Shown: piece by piece, positions 14,793 to 22,697 of the stretch
Position numbering within the stretch: the stretch's first letter is position 1
Layout: the number at the start of each line of letters is the position of its first letter
Source: CAZEAC01 sp964510065
GTDB taxonomy: Bacteria > Bdellovibrionota_C > UBA2361 > CAIXSY01
DNA: 64,000 nt
Direction: 5' to 3'
Assembly (NCBI GenBank): GCA_964510065.1
Contig: CAZEAC010000009.1
Location: 23,504 to 87,503 of the forward strand
Translations under genes and position numbers: made by a program
Notes under the pieces: generated by a model
Databases searched by the model: none
The model's input: only the letters and a program-made list of their open reading frames with translations
What the model was told of the DNA's origin: nothing

Positions 14793-16421
14793 TCATTGCG
14801 CGCGAAAGTTACCTGGGCTTGCGGGAAGAAGATGTTGATCCAAAAATACCAATGGATGCGGACGCGGGTAAGCAACGTATCCCGGGCGAGGAGTATTGTT
14901 ATAGAAATCGCGCCCCTCCACGAACTGAAAGCGAGTCAAAGGGCAGATGCTGGTTGCGGGAGTTATTGGGAGTCCCAGAGCCCCATTAACTTTGTTGTTC
15001 CACGCATAGAGCGGCTGCAATGCTTGAGGATGAACCTCAGTTGCACTGAAGTCAGTCGAGCGGCCAATCTGATCCCGACAAGGGTAGCCACAAGAGATCG
15101 TATAGGAATCGCCTGCAAGCCATGAATTGCGCGTGCCTCCACGCAGAGTAGTGGTTAATGAAGTAGCGGTATTTGCGTCAATGTAGCCGAAGCTTCCGGG
15201 ATCTGATGTGTTGCGCACGGTGCAGCCTACCCACCAATTCGCCTGCCAGGTCTTGGTTGAGTCATTGATTTGCCCGGCAACGGTCGTACTTCCTGAGGCC
15301 TCCACTCTGTTGCCGTCATCGACCCTACTTCCGTTACAGAGTGGATACGGGGTGCCCTGAATATGCCATTCGCACATATTGTTGTCGTAAATCTGGATAG
15401 TACTGCCACTCTGTGAAGAGGTCGTATACAAATTGTCGTAAACAACCCCGGTACCAGCACGAAGTGCTATCGGAACTCCCATTTCATCGGTCGGCCGGCG
15501 TTCGAATGAATTACCATAGATCTCGTAGCTAAAAGGCCCGCGGTACGATCCACGATACTCGTGCGTACCGATCGAATGCCCCTTGGCTACATTAAAACGG
15601 TAGACAAAACGACTCGCACCATTGTTTTCCATAAACATCCAGAGTGAGGTCGGCCTGCCGTCAATGTTGCCATCCTGAATGTTGTCCTCTACGTACACCG
15701 CATTCCCACTTCCTAGATCGAGAGGATTTTTCCAAACGGGCGTTCCACCGCCTACGAGATCGATTAAGACCTGTCCCTCTGTGCGATTGTTGTCTATCAG
15801 GCCGTAACTCATTCCCTCGTTACGCACCCACGTGGTTCCACTTGCTGCTCGTATGAGATTGTGATCGACACGCCAATTTGAACCGCCGCCATTAAGATAG
15901 AGAAGAACGCTTGGCGTACCGAGCATTAGGAAAGTAAAGCCAGTTACACGAATTGGCTTGTTCCCTGTGACAGTAATCATCGCTTTATTTGTGGCGATGC
16001 GCGAGGCAATTGTTGTGCTGTTTATTCCACTGCCACGCAAAACAAGATTCTTATTAGCGACAGTGAGCATATTAAGACCCCAATCGCAGGCAATTCCATT
16101 GCCAATTTCGACTGTGTCACCGTCTGCCGCTGCATTCACCTGCCGTTCAACCTCTAGATAACTGCAGTCTCGAGAACGAAGAAGAGCGCCGGGGGTACAG
16201 CCAGTGAAGTCAAAGCGGGTTCTATCTTGGCTGCATCGCAAAATGCCTGATCGAAATCCAGGAAAGCTAGCACAAGTATTACCTGCCAGGTCGGTACCAT
16301 CACACGCCTCGCCTGCTTCGATGCTATTGTTTGCAGAAGCGGCAACCGAAACCTCTGGTGACAAAGCAAAGGGTAAAATAATAAAAAAAGTGCTACGAAT
16401 AAGAATCAACCAATTACTCAT
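14793..16421 (-). CDS. Secreted Cys-motif and parallel beta-helix protein
   Basis: 542 aa with a signal peptide (about residues 1-28, ending SVAASA). Next comes a Cys-rich module GEACDGTDLAGNTC...C...C of the kind found in surface proteins of delta-proteobacteria-like lineages. The rest looks like a right-handed parallel beta-helix (rungs such as DTVEIGNGIAC, NLVLRGSGIN, GFTFLMLG, WRVDHNLIRAASG, YVEDNIQDGN, YEIYGNS) as in pectate-lyase-fold carbohydrate-binding or degrading proteins. No catalytic residues can be assigned. Opposite strand to the cassettes and larger than they are, so probably not a cassette; it lies on the far side of the gap. Confidence 0.7.
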   Translation of the reverse strand: MSNWLILIRSTFFIILPFALSPEVSVAASANNSIEAGEACDGTDLAGNTCASFPGFRSGILRCSQDRTRFDFTGCTPGALLRSRDCSYLEVERQVNAAADGDTVEIGNGIACDWGLNMLTVANKNLVLRGSGINSTTIASRIATNKAMITVTGNKPIRVTGFTFLMLGTPSVLLYLNGGGSNWRVDHNLIRAASGTTWVRNEGMSYGLIDNNRTEGQVLIDLVGGGTPVWKNPLDLGSGNAVYVEDNIQDGNIDGRPTSLWMFMENNGASRFVYRFNVAKGHSIGTHEYRGSYRGPFSYEIYGNSFERRPTDEMGVPIALRAGTGVVYDNLYTTSSQSGSTIQIYDNNMCEWHIQGTPYPLCNGSRVDDGNRVEASGSTTVAGQINDSTKTWQANWWVGCTVRNTSDPGSFGYIDANTATSLTTTLRGGTRNSWLAGDSYTISCGYPCRDQIGRSTDFSATEVHPQALQPLYAWNNKVNGALGLPITPATSICPLTRFQFVEGRDFYNNTPRPGYVAYPRPHPLVFLDQHLLPASPGNFRAQ

Positions 16422-16671
16422 GCTCTCTCACGTCTCAATTATCCTAGAAAGGGAAGTCAAGCTTCACAATATGGCGCATCTGCTTGCAACTGCCGCTGCC
16501 TTTGAAAGCGCGTACTCGCCCTGGCGCTGTTAAGGTTCCATGCCAAATTTCACAAAATCCTTCGCGCTTTCAACCTTCTGTACCCACCTGTTCAGTATAA
16601 TTGCCCTTCCAAGGGTTAATCAATCCGCTACAAATCTGTCGAGAACCCGGTTCGTTGAATACTTTGTCTAG

Positions 16672-16851
16672 GGAACCTCTGAAAAACTATACATTTCGTC
16701 TTCGCTGGCCTTTCGGCGATCTTTGCGAGAAAACATGCCGGGAAAATACTCGAAATAGCCCTGCTATTCCTGCGTTTTTCCCGGCATGTTTTCTCGCAAA
16801 TCTCATCCAAAATTCCAGCAAATCCAAAACGCCTAGTTTTTCAGAGGTTCC
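16672..16851. mobile_element. MITE, 180 bp, IS5-type ends
   Basis: Terminal inverted repeats GGAACCTCTGAAAAAC (from 16672) and GTTTTTCAGAGGTTCC (to 16851), flanked by CTAG on both sides (16668-16671 and 16852-16855), a YTAR-type 4-bp duplication as made by IS5-group elements. No coding capacity. A second inner inverted repeat (GCGAGAAAACATGCCGGGAA and its complement) would make almost the whole element fold as one hairpin. Presumably mobilised by a transposase elsewhere. Confidence 0.8.
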
Positions 16852-16895
16852 CTAGTAGAGAAGCTGCCGAGTCGGTCGGAGAATTCAGCGGAAGA

Positions 16896-17786
16896 ATGAA
16901 TTACGCAAGTGGATGGGTAAGAGTTGCTATGCACCAGTGTCCTGGGCTGATGATGAAAATCGCCGCGAGAGTAAAAGATGAGCGGGTGATAAAACTCATC
17001 CGCGCGTTCTTGACCTCTGGAGTTATGGAGAATGGACTAGTGAGTCCGACCGATGAGGGGACGCCGCAGGGTGGACCGTTATCACCACTTCTAAGCAACA
17101 TAGTGCTCGATGAGCTAGACCGAGAGCTTGAAAGGCGTGAACACCGCTATGTGAGATATGCAGATGACTGCAATCTGTACGTGCGAAGTGAGAAAGCTGG
17201 TGAACGAATGATGGCAAGCATCACGAAGTTTATTACTACGCGGCTTAAGCTAAAGGTCAATGCATCTAAGAGCGCGGTGGACAAACCGTGGAACCGCAAG
17301 TTCCTTGGGTTTTCCTTTGGAGCGCAGGAGTGGCGCGATCGGTGGAAGATTCGGCGTAAGGTTGCACCGAAGGCATTGGAGAAAATCCGAGCTAAGATTC
17401 GTGAGCTTACGCGCCGGACGCAAGGTCGAAGCATCACACAGGTAATGACCTCTCTGAATCGTTATCTTAATGGATGGATTCAGTATTTTGCTTTCGCGGA
17501 AGTAAAGAAGGACTTTGAAGCACTTGAGTCGTGGATTAAGCGTAAACTCCGTTGTATGATACGGAAACAGTGGGCAACCGCGAAGAAGCGATACCAAGAG
17601 CTTAAAGCCAGGGGAGTTCGAGCCTACACGGCGTGGGTCACCACAAAGTCGGGTCATGGACCGTGGCGAATCAGTCGAAGTCCAGCAGTGCAGCAGGTGT
17701 TGAACTACTCGTACTTTAAATCTCTTGGCCTTGTATTTCTTGCGGAGGAATTTACCAAGCTTAGCTCCCGCCGAACCGCCGTATAG
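16896..17786 (+). pseudogene. Group II intron reverse transcriptase/maturase, N-terminally truncated
   Basis: 296 aa covering only the later part of a maturase. Present are RT motif 4 onward: VENGLVSPTDEGTPQGGPLSPLL-type block, the catalytic YADD (RYADDCNLYV), the thumb and domain X (KFLGFSF, LTRRTQGRSITQVM..LN.YLNGWIQYF). Full-length bacterial IIC proteins are about 420 aa, so roughly the first 120 residues (RT0-3, with the first catalytic Asp) are missing; the MITE lies 40 bp upstream of the break. Sequence style is that of the bacterial class C group, known to insert at attC sites and terminators. Inactive for retrotransposition on its own. Confidence 0.85.
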
Positions 17787-17845
17787 GGTCCCCTACGAAC
17801 GTTGGTGTAAGAGGGTATCTTGAAGCCCTTCTTAATTGTCGGCCC
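17775..17845 (+). ncRNA. Group II intron domains V and VI (3' end)
   Basis: ACCGCCGTA-TAGGGTCCCCTA-CGAACGTTGGT (17775-17806) folds as domain V: a long imperfect stem with an asymmetric bulge, matching the conserved 3' end seen in group II introns right after the maturase stop. GAGGG...CCCTTC (about 17811-17832) would be domain VI. The splice junction should fall near 17840-17850, but I cannot fix it. The 5' ribozyme domains are missing. Confidence 0.6.
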
Positions 17846-17963
17846 GGCAGCCCTATTACCGTACCCGCTTTCCTGGGCGATTGCTTGCATGACTTAGAAC
17901 CAGTCTTGTAGTATTCTAAAGTCCAAAGTTTTTGCATTAGCGTCATTGACATGAGGTGAGTTA

Positions 17964-18326
17964 ATGGAAATATCGCAGAGAAAGACAAGTAGCATTGATC
18001 CAGTTTTCGTCATTAGTGACTTCGCCTTGGTAGTCGCGGGGGCTCTTGTGTTTGCGTCTCTTGATGCGTCGCCTGTAGCTCGTGTTGGCGATAAGCTAGA
18101 GGTTACCACCACGCCGGAGCGAACGTTGGTACGATCCGGAAACGCGACTGGCGATGAGGGTCGCTACTATGAAGCATGGCGTTTTCAAGATCCCAGTCAT
18201 AATGTTTGGACGATTCCGATAGCGAGCGCTTCCAAGCTTAGCTTGGGCGATAGCGTGAAAATTGTTAATCTGGGAGATCCCAATTTCGGTGAGATTACCC
18301 ATGCTGCAGTCATGGAACGCCGATAA
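17964..18326 (+). CDS. Single-pass membrane hypothetical protein (cassette gene)
   Basis: 120 aa; GAGGTGA ends about 5 nt before ATG 17964. A hydrophobic segment (FVISDFALVVAGALVFASL, about residues 15-33) after a charged N-terminus suggests a signal anchor, with a mainly beta periplasmic domain after it (VGDKLEVTTTPERTLV, GDSVKIVNLGDPNFGEI). Family unknown. The stop TAA overlaps attC site 9, which is the cassette arrangement. Confidence 0.6.
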   Translation: MEISQRKTSSIDPVFVISDFALVVAGALVFASLDASPVARVGDKLEVTTTPERTLVRSGNATGDEGRYYEAWRFQDPSHNVWTIPIASASKLSLGDSVKIVNLGDPNFGEITHAAVMERR

Positions 18327-18413
18327 CAAAGAACGGAAGCGGACAGAAGAACGTGCGATGAAGTAGTAACTTAAGTAACGAAGTGAACTTCTGCCGCTTC
18401 GTCGGACATTATT
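18322..18413 (+). repeat. attC-like site 9 with altered crossover triplet
   Basis: GATAAC (18322-18327), 4-nt spacer, AACGGAAGCGGACAGAAG (18332-18349), middle, CTTCTGCCGCTTCGTC (18388-18403), GGAC, then ATT (18408-18410) where GTT is expected. The two extrahelical bases (G18336, A18343) match those of site 8, as does the entire right arm. Confidence 0.75.
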
Positions 18414-18457
18414 CCTGCTGACTGTTTTTAGGATTAATTTTTGATTTTGGAAGAAGT

Positions 18458-18820
18458 GTGCAGCCTCTTTTGACTAATCGCGCTTTTCAAATCAAGTCCG
18501 ACCAGGTGCGGACTATAGGTAATCTAGGTCGACAATGCGCGCGTTTTGAAGATGGTCAACGTCAAATTTCTCTGCGCAGAGAGGACAATGATATAATCAA
18601 AATATCTGTCACTCCCAAGGCCTTTGATCTGCTTGGAATGACGGTTTTTTCGTTTTCTCCTGACGGCATCTTAAATCGAGTCGAAGTATATAGCTCTAAA
18701 ATTGATCCAGAGGTTATTGATGCATTATCTGGTAAGCCCTGGCATGCTGCACAGACCGAGGCCAGATGCCTTATTGATGAAGTAATTGCGTTGAATGCTT
18801 TGAAGAACAAGAGTAATTAA
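18458..18820 (+). CDS. Hypothetical protein (cassette gene)
   Basis: 120 aa from GTG 18458, preceded closely by GGAAGAA. No signal peptide. Predominantly beta (RQISLRREDNDIIKISVTPKAFD, FSFSPDGILNRVEVYS) with a C-terminal helix (EARCLIDEVIALNALKNK). It follows attC site 9 by 45 bp, as cassette genes do. Family unknown. Confidence 0.55.
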   Translation: MQPLLTNRAFQIKSDQVRTIGNLGRQCARFEDGQRQISLRREDNDIIKISVTPKAFDLLGMTVFSFSPDGILNRVEVYSSKIDPEVIDALSGKPWHAAQTEARCLIDEVIALNALKNKSN

Positions 18821-18841
18821 CTGTTGCTGCAGGAATAACCC

Positions 18842-18991
18842 ATCGCGTCCACAGACCCGCCGAGCTTCTTTGATCGTGATAAAAATCCATTAGGATATTG
18901 GGCGGTTCTGTGTGTTTTCTCGCTGTTTATAGCAGCCGGCCTTTTTATATATCTTGGTCAAAAGCAATTTATGAGGGCAAGGGCTCGATAG
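18842..18991 (+). CDS. Possible 49-aa single-pass membrane peptide without a standard start
   Basis: A frame from ATC 18842 to TAG 18989-18991 encodes a short polar start (STDPPSFFDRDKNP), one strong membrane helix (WAVLCVFSLFIAAGLFIYL) and a basic tail (MRARAR). The helix and positive-inside tail look real, but no ATG/GTG/TTG exists before the helix; only ATC or an internal CTG could start it. A lost start codon or sequence error is possible. An inverted repeat CACAGAcCCGCC/GGGCGGTTCTGTG lies within it. Confidence 0.25.
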   Translation: MASTDPPSFFDRDKNPLGYWAVLCVFSLFIAAGLFIYLGQKQFMRARAR

Positions 18992-19179
18992 CCAGGCGGG
19001 TGCAACGCTGATTGGGAGTACACCGACTTGAAAGATATAGATAGTTTCCGGTGGCCACTTCTACTATCTGAAAGTTGCGTAGCCTCATGAAGGTAGTAAA
19101 ATGAGTAGTAGCGAGCAACAGGGAGGAAACGCGGCTGTTGCACGGAAGTCCACCTCGTTTCGTAAGCACAATAGGCATT

Positions 19180-19551
19180 ATGATGTTTTATAAGCAGCAA
19201 GTATTTGACACCCTGCAACGAGCACTTGCCCCCAAGACTGATGCTTCCTTTGCCGAACACGACCTATCAAACGGACGAACATTGTCGATCGGAAAAACGC
19301 ACGACGATACCAGCCTCATGGGCGTGACGCTGATGTTGCGTTTCTGGGCAATGGACTGTGATGGAATTCCCGATTCACGACCATGGACGGCAGAAGATTT
19401 CGAGAACATGATCCAGAGAATTCAAGACGTCTTTTCGACAGGCGAGCGCTCAAGATTCCCCGAAGTAAATGAAGTTATGGAACAGACTTGGGACATTTCC
19501 ATCAATGAGCTTAATAGAATGAAATTAGAAGTAGAAAAAGGACGCCGATAG
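19180..19551 (+). CDS. Hypothetical protein, last gene of the cassette region
   Basis: 123 aa from the double ATG at 19180/19183. Acidic, soluble, alpha/beta: an N-terminal helix (YKQQVFDTLQRAL), a central beta pair (GVTLMLRFWAMDCDG) and a long C-terminal helix (NEVMEQTWDISINELNRMKLEVEKG). Not recognised. The end (CGATAGCC) resembles the end of the small membrane ORF at 18991, and both are followed by GTTGCGTAGC 50-90 bp downstream, perhaps decayed attC pairs. Confidence 0.55.
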   Translation: MMFYKQQVFDTLQRALAPKTDASFAEHDLSNGRTLSIGKTHDDTSLMGVTLMLRFWAMDCDGIPDSRPWTAEDFENMIQRIQDVFSTGERSRFPEVNEVMEQTWDISINELNRMKLEVEKGRR

Positions 19552-19553
19552 CC

Positions 19554-19573
19554 AAAGCTGCAAGCTTTTTTTT
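19554..19573 (+). terminator. Intrinsic terminator
   Basis: AAAGCT-GCA-AGCTTT followed by an uninterrupted run of eight T (19566-19573). Short stem but the classical layout; it closes the cassette region directly after the stop at 19551. Confidence 0.55.
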
Positions 19574-19644
19574 CGCAGATTAAGAAAGAGTTGCGTAGCA
19601 ATCGCCCTTTGCGTTCAGGTAGCTGCTCGAGCTAGACTATAGCT

Positions 19645-20118
19645 ATGGACGAGACAAGCCGGGCGATTATTGACAAAATCACAGTCCGCTATGCTAAGCC
19701 TACTGTCATAGAAAGCGGGCACAGCTGCGCGGTCTTTTATGACTGCCTAAAGCTGAGCCCTGCTGATCTTGCACGCCTCGCCGCGGAGGCAACCGGAGAT
19801 TTGCCCGAGGAAACCTTTGACCTGGCGGTGGGAATTGCTTACACCGGAATTCTTTTTGCCTCGGCGCTTGCTGGCGGACGTGGAGTGGCGATTTTTACCA
19901 CCGATGCGAAAGTTTTCGGTCCACCCCTCAAAGGTAAAAGAGTAATAATCGTCGATGACGTAGTACATTCGGGCAGCAAACTTTTGAACGCGCAAAAAGT
20001 TATCGCAAGAGCGGGTGCCACTGTTGTCGGCTTCGCCTGTATCATTGATCGCTCGGGCGGCCAATTTGGCAGTGAAGCGCTCCCGCTGTGGAGTGCGCTT
20101 CAAACCTCGATGGAATAA
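19645..20118 (+). CDS. Orotate-type phosphoribosyltransferase-like protein
   Basis: 157 aa. The PRPP-binding signature is clear: KRVIIVDDVVHSGSK (two acidic residues then the V-x-S-G-S/T loop) at about residues 99-113. Preceding flexible-loop and substrate regions (DLAVGIAYTGILFASALA, a PRTase strand-helix) are present. Class I PRTases transfer or remove phosphoribosyl groups in nucleotide synthesis and salvage. At 157 aa it is shorter than PyrE (about 210), so the base specificity is open. Two bp before the Nudix gene, so co-transcribed. Confidence 0.7.
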   Translation: MDETSRAIIDKITVRYAKPTVIESGHSCAVFYDCLKLSPADLARLAAEATGDLPEETFDLAVGIAYTGILFASALAGGRGVAIFTTDAKVFGPPLKGKRVIIVDDVVHSGSKLLNAQKVIARAGATVVGFACIIDRSGGQFGSEALPLWSALQTSME

Positions 20119-20120
20119 CG

Positions 20121-20672
20121 ATGAACGATCTCGAGCGAAATCCCTGGAAGACCCTAGACAGTAAAGTTGTGTATAAAAATCCATGGATCTCCGTTCGCGA
20201 AGATAAAGTTATCTGTCCCGATGGTAGCGAGGGAATATACGGCGTAGTTGATTCAAAAAGAGCTACAGCAGTAGTGGCGCTTACACCTGATCGTGAAGTG
20301 TATTTGGTCGGACAATACCGTTATCCAATCGATCGTTATTCATGGGAGATAATCGAAGGCGGAGTTGAGCCGGGCGAAAGTCCACTTGCTGCATGCAAGC
20401 GTGAGCTTGAGGAGGAGGCCGGATTGCAGGCTGAAAAGTTTGTGCCGCTAGGAGGCGAAACACATCTCAGTAACTGCTTTACCTCGGAGCGATCATACCT
20501 TTACCTTGCAACGGAATTAAGGCCGGTACAATCGCGACCTGACAATACGGAGATTCTTCAGGTGAAGAAAGTGCCTCTGAGTGATGCCTTGCGCATGTGT
20601 GATAGTGGTGAAATTTCGGATGGCCTATCACTTATTGGATTAATGCTGACCGATAGAATGCTTAACCCGTAA
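20121..20672 (+). CDS. Nudix hydrolase, ADP-ribose pyrophosphatase type
   Basis: 183 aa from ATG 20121. A complete Nudix box (GX5EX7REUXEEXGU) runs from GGVEPGE through REL to EEAGL at about residues 77-99. The N-terminus (WKTLDSKVVYKNPWISVREDKV) is that of ADP-ribose/NDP-sugar pyrophosphatases, as is the Pro-rich part after the box. Likely cleaves ADP-ribose or a related nucleoside-diphosphate derivative. Pairing with a PRTase suggests nucleotide housekeeping. Confidence 0.82.
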   Translation: MNDLERNPWKTLDSKVVYKNPWISVREDKVICPDGSEGIYGVVDSKRATAVVALTPDREVYLVGQYRYPIDRYSWEIIEGGVEPGESPLAACKRELEEEAGLQAEKFVPLGGETHLSNCFTSERSYLYLATELRPVQSRPDNTEILQVKKVPLSDALRMCDSGEISDGLSLIGLMLTDRMLNP

Positions 20673-20695
20673 ATCCTGGTGAGACTTGCGGCGGG

Positions 20696-22675
20696 TTAAC
20701 GCAAGATGAAGCTATCGCTCGCCATGGCCTGAAGTTCCTCGCCGCGAAGCCCCCAGTCGAGCCGTAGCGCGCCGTCTCCGATTGTATTGCGGTAGCGCAG
20801 CGCAATTTGGTGCTCACCCGAAGAAAGTTCGATCTGTGCGGTCTCTGATTGCCTGCCATGCGGTCCCCAGTCTTCGATAACCAAAACTCTATCGATGTAA
20901 AGGCAGGCCCCATCGTCGGACGTTAATTGAAACTCATATTCTCCGCCCCGTACAGTTCGGAAAAGACCAATCCACTGAATAGTAAAAGGAGCGGCGTACG
21001 GCGGTGGGCCTTCAGACCAGACCGCAAGGTTTTGAAAATTTCTTGCGTCGATCTGGATTGTATTTGCCGGCTGAAGCTGATTGAGGAATCGATCGCACCG
21101 ATTCCACGGGTTATCTCGGTACACGACTCCATGAATCCCCGTACCAGCACCATGGCGCGCACGGTCAAAATGATATGATAGTGCCGGAGCAGCGGCGGCC
21201 AGCATCATTAAAAATGATCCAATCAATCCCCAGCTAAAGTAACGACTCTGCGCCGAAGCCTCTCTACAGGTAACGAGAAAGTACCAGGCAATACACCAAA
21301 CGAGCACTAGTGGCACTAGTTCGTATACTCCAGGCAGCCCAGCAATTTTACCCCAGTTAAATGCCACTGAATTGTGAGTGAGAAGTGTTTCGCCAAAGGT
21401 AGGAGAACTTACATGAGCGAATCGACCAATTAGGTAATTGGGAATAAGAAATTGAAAGATTGGATTAGTGTATTCGTAGCCAAGGCGTGGATCGGTTGCG
21501 GTCGCCATCAGCATAATTATGATTGAGATTGGCGTAAATAAAAGCGCGAAGATTCTCGCCATTGAAAAACGCATAAGTGGCGCGATGAGTAGCATGGCAA
21601 ACGGCAGCGCCGGAATTACATGGCGCGGACCGACCGAGGCGCCTCCTCCGGCGTACATAATGCTTGTGCCATAGCCCGCATTAAGGCCAATAAACAATAA
21701 AAGGATCACAAGTGATGCCAAAAGCTCTGCACGGAACTTGCTCGCAAGCGGGGTGAGCATTCCGGGAAGAATGAGAAGGAGCACCGGGTTGCACGCAAAG
21801 AGGCCACGCTGTGCACCGAAAAGAATTGAGTATAGCACCTCAATTTTTGGAAGTGTTACCCCCAAGATTCCTTGCGCATGCTGGGTAAAAGCAGTCTGCG
21901 AATCTCTGGCGTATGCCGCGTAAGAGATAAATAGCGGGTCCTTGAATGCGGCAAGATTATAGAGAATTAGAATAAGTCCGCTGCAAAGGCCTCCCAACGT
22001 AAAACTGCTCGTGGCCTTGAGCGAATCCGCCTTCCAAAATGCATAGGGCACCAATGCAATCAAAGCCAGCGCCGCTGGATACTCAGTTACCACGGCAAAG
22101 CCAAAACAAAGGCCGCTCACCAGGTTAGCGAGTGCTGACTCACTTTTAAAATAAATGAGCGCAAAGCCGATAAAGAGCAATGCCGCGACGATCTGATGGC
22201 CGAAGAAAAGAGTGGAGAAAGGAAATACGATTGTTCCGAGGGAATATGCGGCAAGGAGCAGCAGTGCATGGGCAGTTGGTACTATTGTACGGAGAACATT
22301 AAAAAGCGCGACGCCGGCAAGCGCGGAAAGCAGCCCGAGGGTGTTCCAAATCGAGAGATAGCAGATCCAGCTGTAAGCTTGCGAACTATGTTCCATGAAC
22401 GCAAAAATAATCTTGGAGAATATCCACCACGCCGGAACGAGAAGCAGTGATGAGCCTGGCGCTTTACCAGAATAATAATGTCCCTCGTGTTGAATACAAT
22501 CCGCAGTGTTGATTACAAACGGATCTATAATGGTGCTACCGTTCTCTATTAGCGCGCGCGTGAGGTCAATTCGCACGTTTTCATTGTGTCCGCCGCCCTG
22601 ATAGAAGTAGCCGTAAGTCAGCCAAAGGATGAAAAAAAGCACCAGAGAAATCTTGCCGGGACGTAATCCGTTCAC
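20696..22675 (-). CDS. Polytopic membrane protein (GT-C-like) with C-terminal PA14 domain
   Basis: 659 aa. Residues 1 to about 500 hold some 11-12 membrane helices with a charged loop soon after the first helix (ENVRIDLTRALIENGS), the general plan of GT-C/PMT-type glycosyltransferases, though I see no firm DD/DE motif. The last ~140 residues form a PA14-like beta domain (FTIQWIGLFRTVRGGEYEF..LTSDDGACLYIDRVLVIEDWG...GALRLDWG), which binds carbohydrates in many secreted enzymes. The whole suggests a membrane transferase carrying its own glycan-binding domain on the periplasmic side (inference). It follows the RecJ-helicase gene by 22 bp. Confidence 0.65.
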   Translation of the reverse strand: MNGLRPGKISLVLFFILWLTYGYFYQGGGHNENVRIDLTRALIENGSTIIDPFVINTADCIQHEGHYYSGKAPGSSLLLVPAWWIFSKIIFAFMEHSSQAYSWICYLSIWNTLGLLSALAGVALFNVLRTIVPTAHALLLLAAYSLGTIVFPFSTLFFGHQIVAALLFIGFALIYFKSESALANLVSGLCFGFAVVTEYPAALALIALVPYAFWKADSLKATSSFTLGGLCSGLILILYNLAAFKDPLFISYAAYARDSQTAFTQHAQGILGVTLPKIEVLYSILFGAQRGLFACNPVLLLILPGMLTPLASKFRAELLASLVILLLFIGLNAGYGTSIMYAGGGASVGPRHVIPALPFAMLLIAPLMRFSMARIFALLFTPISIIIMLMATATDPRLGYEYTNPIFQFLIPNYLIGRFAHVSSPTFGETLLTHNSVAFNWGKIAGLPGVYELVPLVLVWCIAWYFLVTCREASAQSRYFSWGLIGSFLMMLAAAAPALSYHFDRARHGAGTGIHGVVYRDNPWNRCDRFLNQLQPANTIQIDARNFQNLAVWSEGPPPYAAPFTIQWIGLFRTVRGGEYEFQLTSDDGACLYIDRVLVIEDWGPHGRQSETAQIELSSGEHQIALRYRNTIGDGALRLDWGLRGEELQAMASDSFILR

Positions 22676-22697
22676 GCTAGCAACTATTCACTAAGTT

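Noticed and set aside
14739..15125. Plus-strand frame of 128 codons
   Set aside because: Lies antisense over the end of the secreted beta-helix gene; composition is basic and not protein-like.
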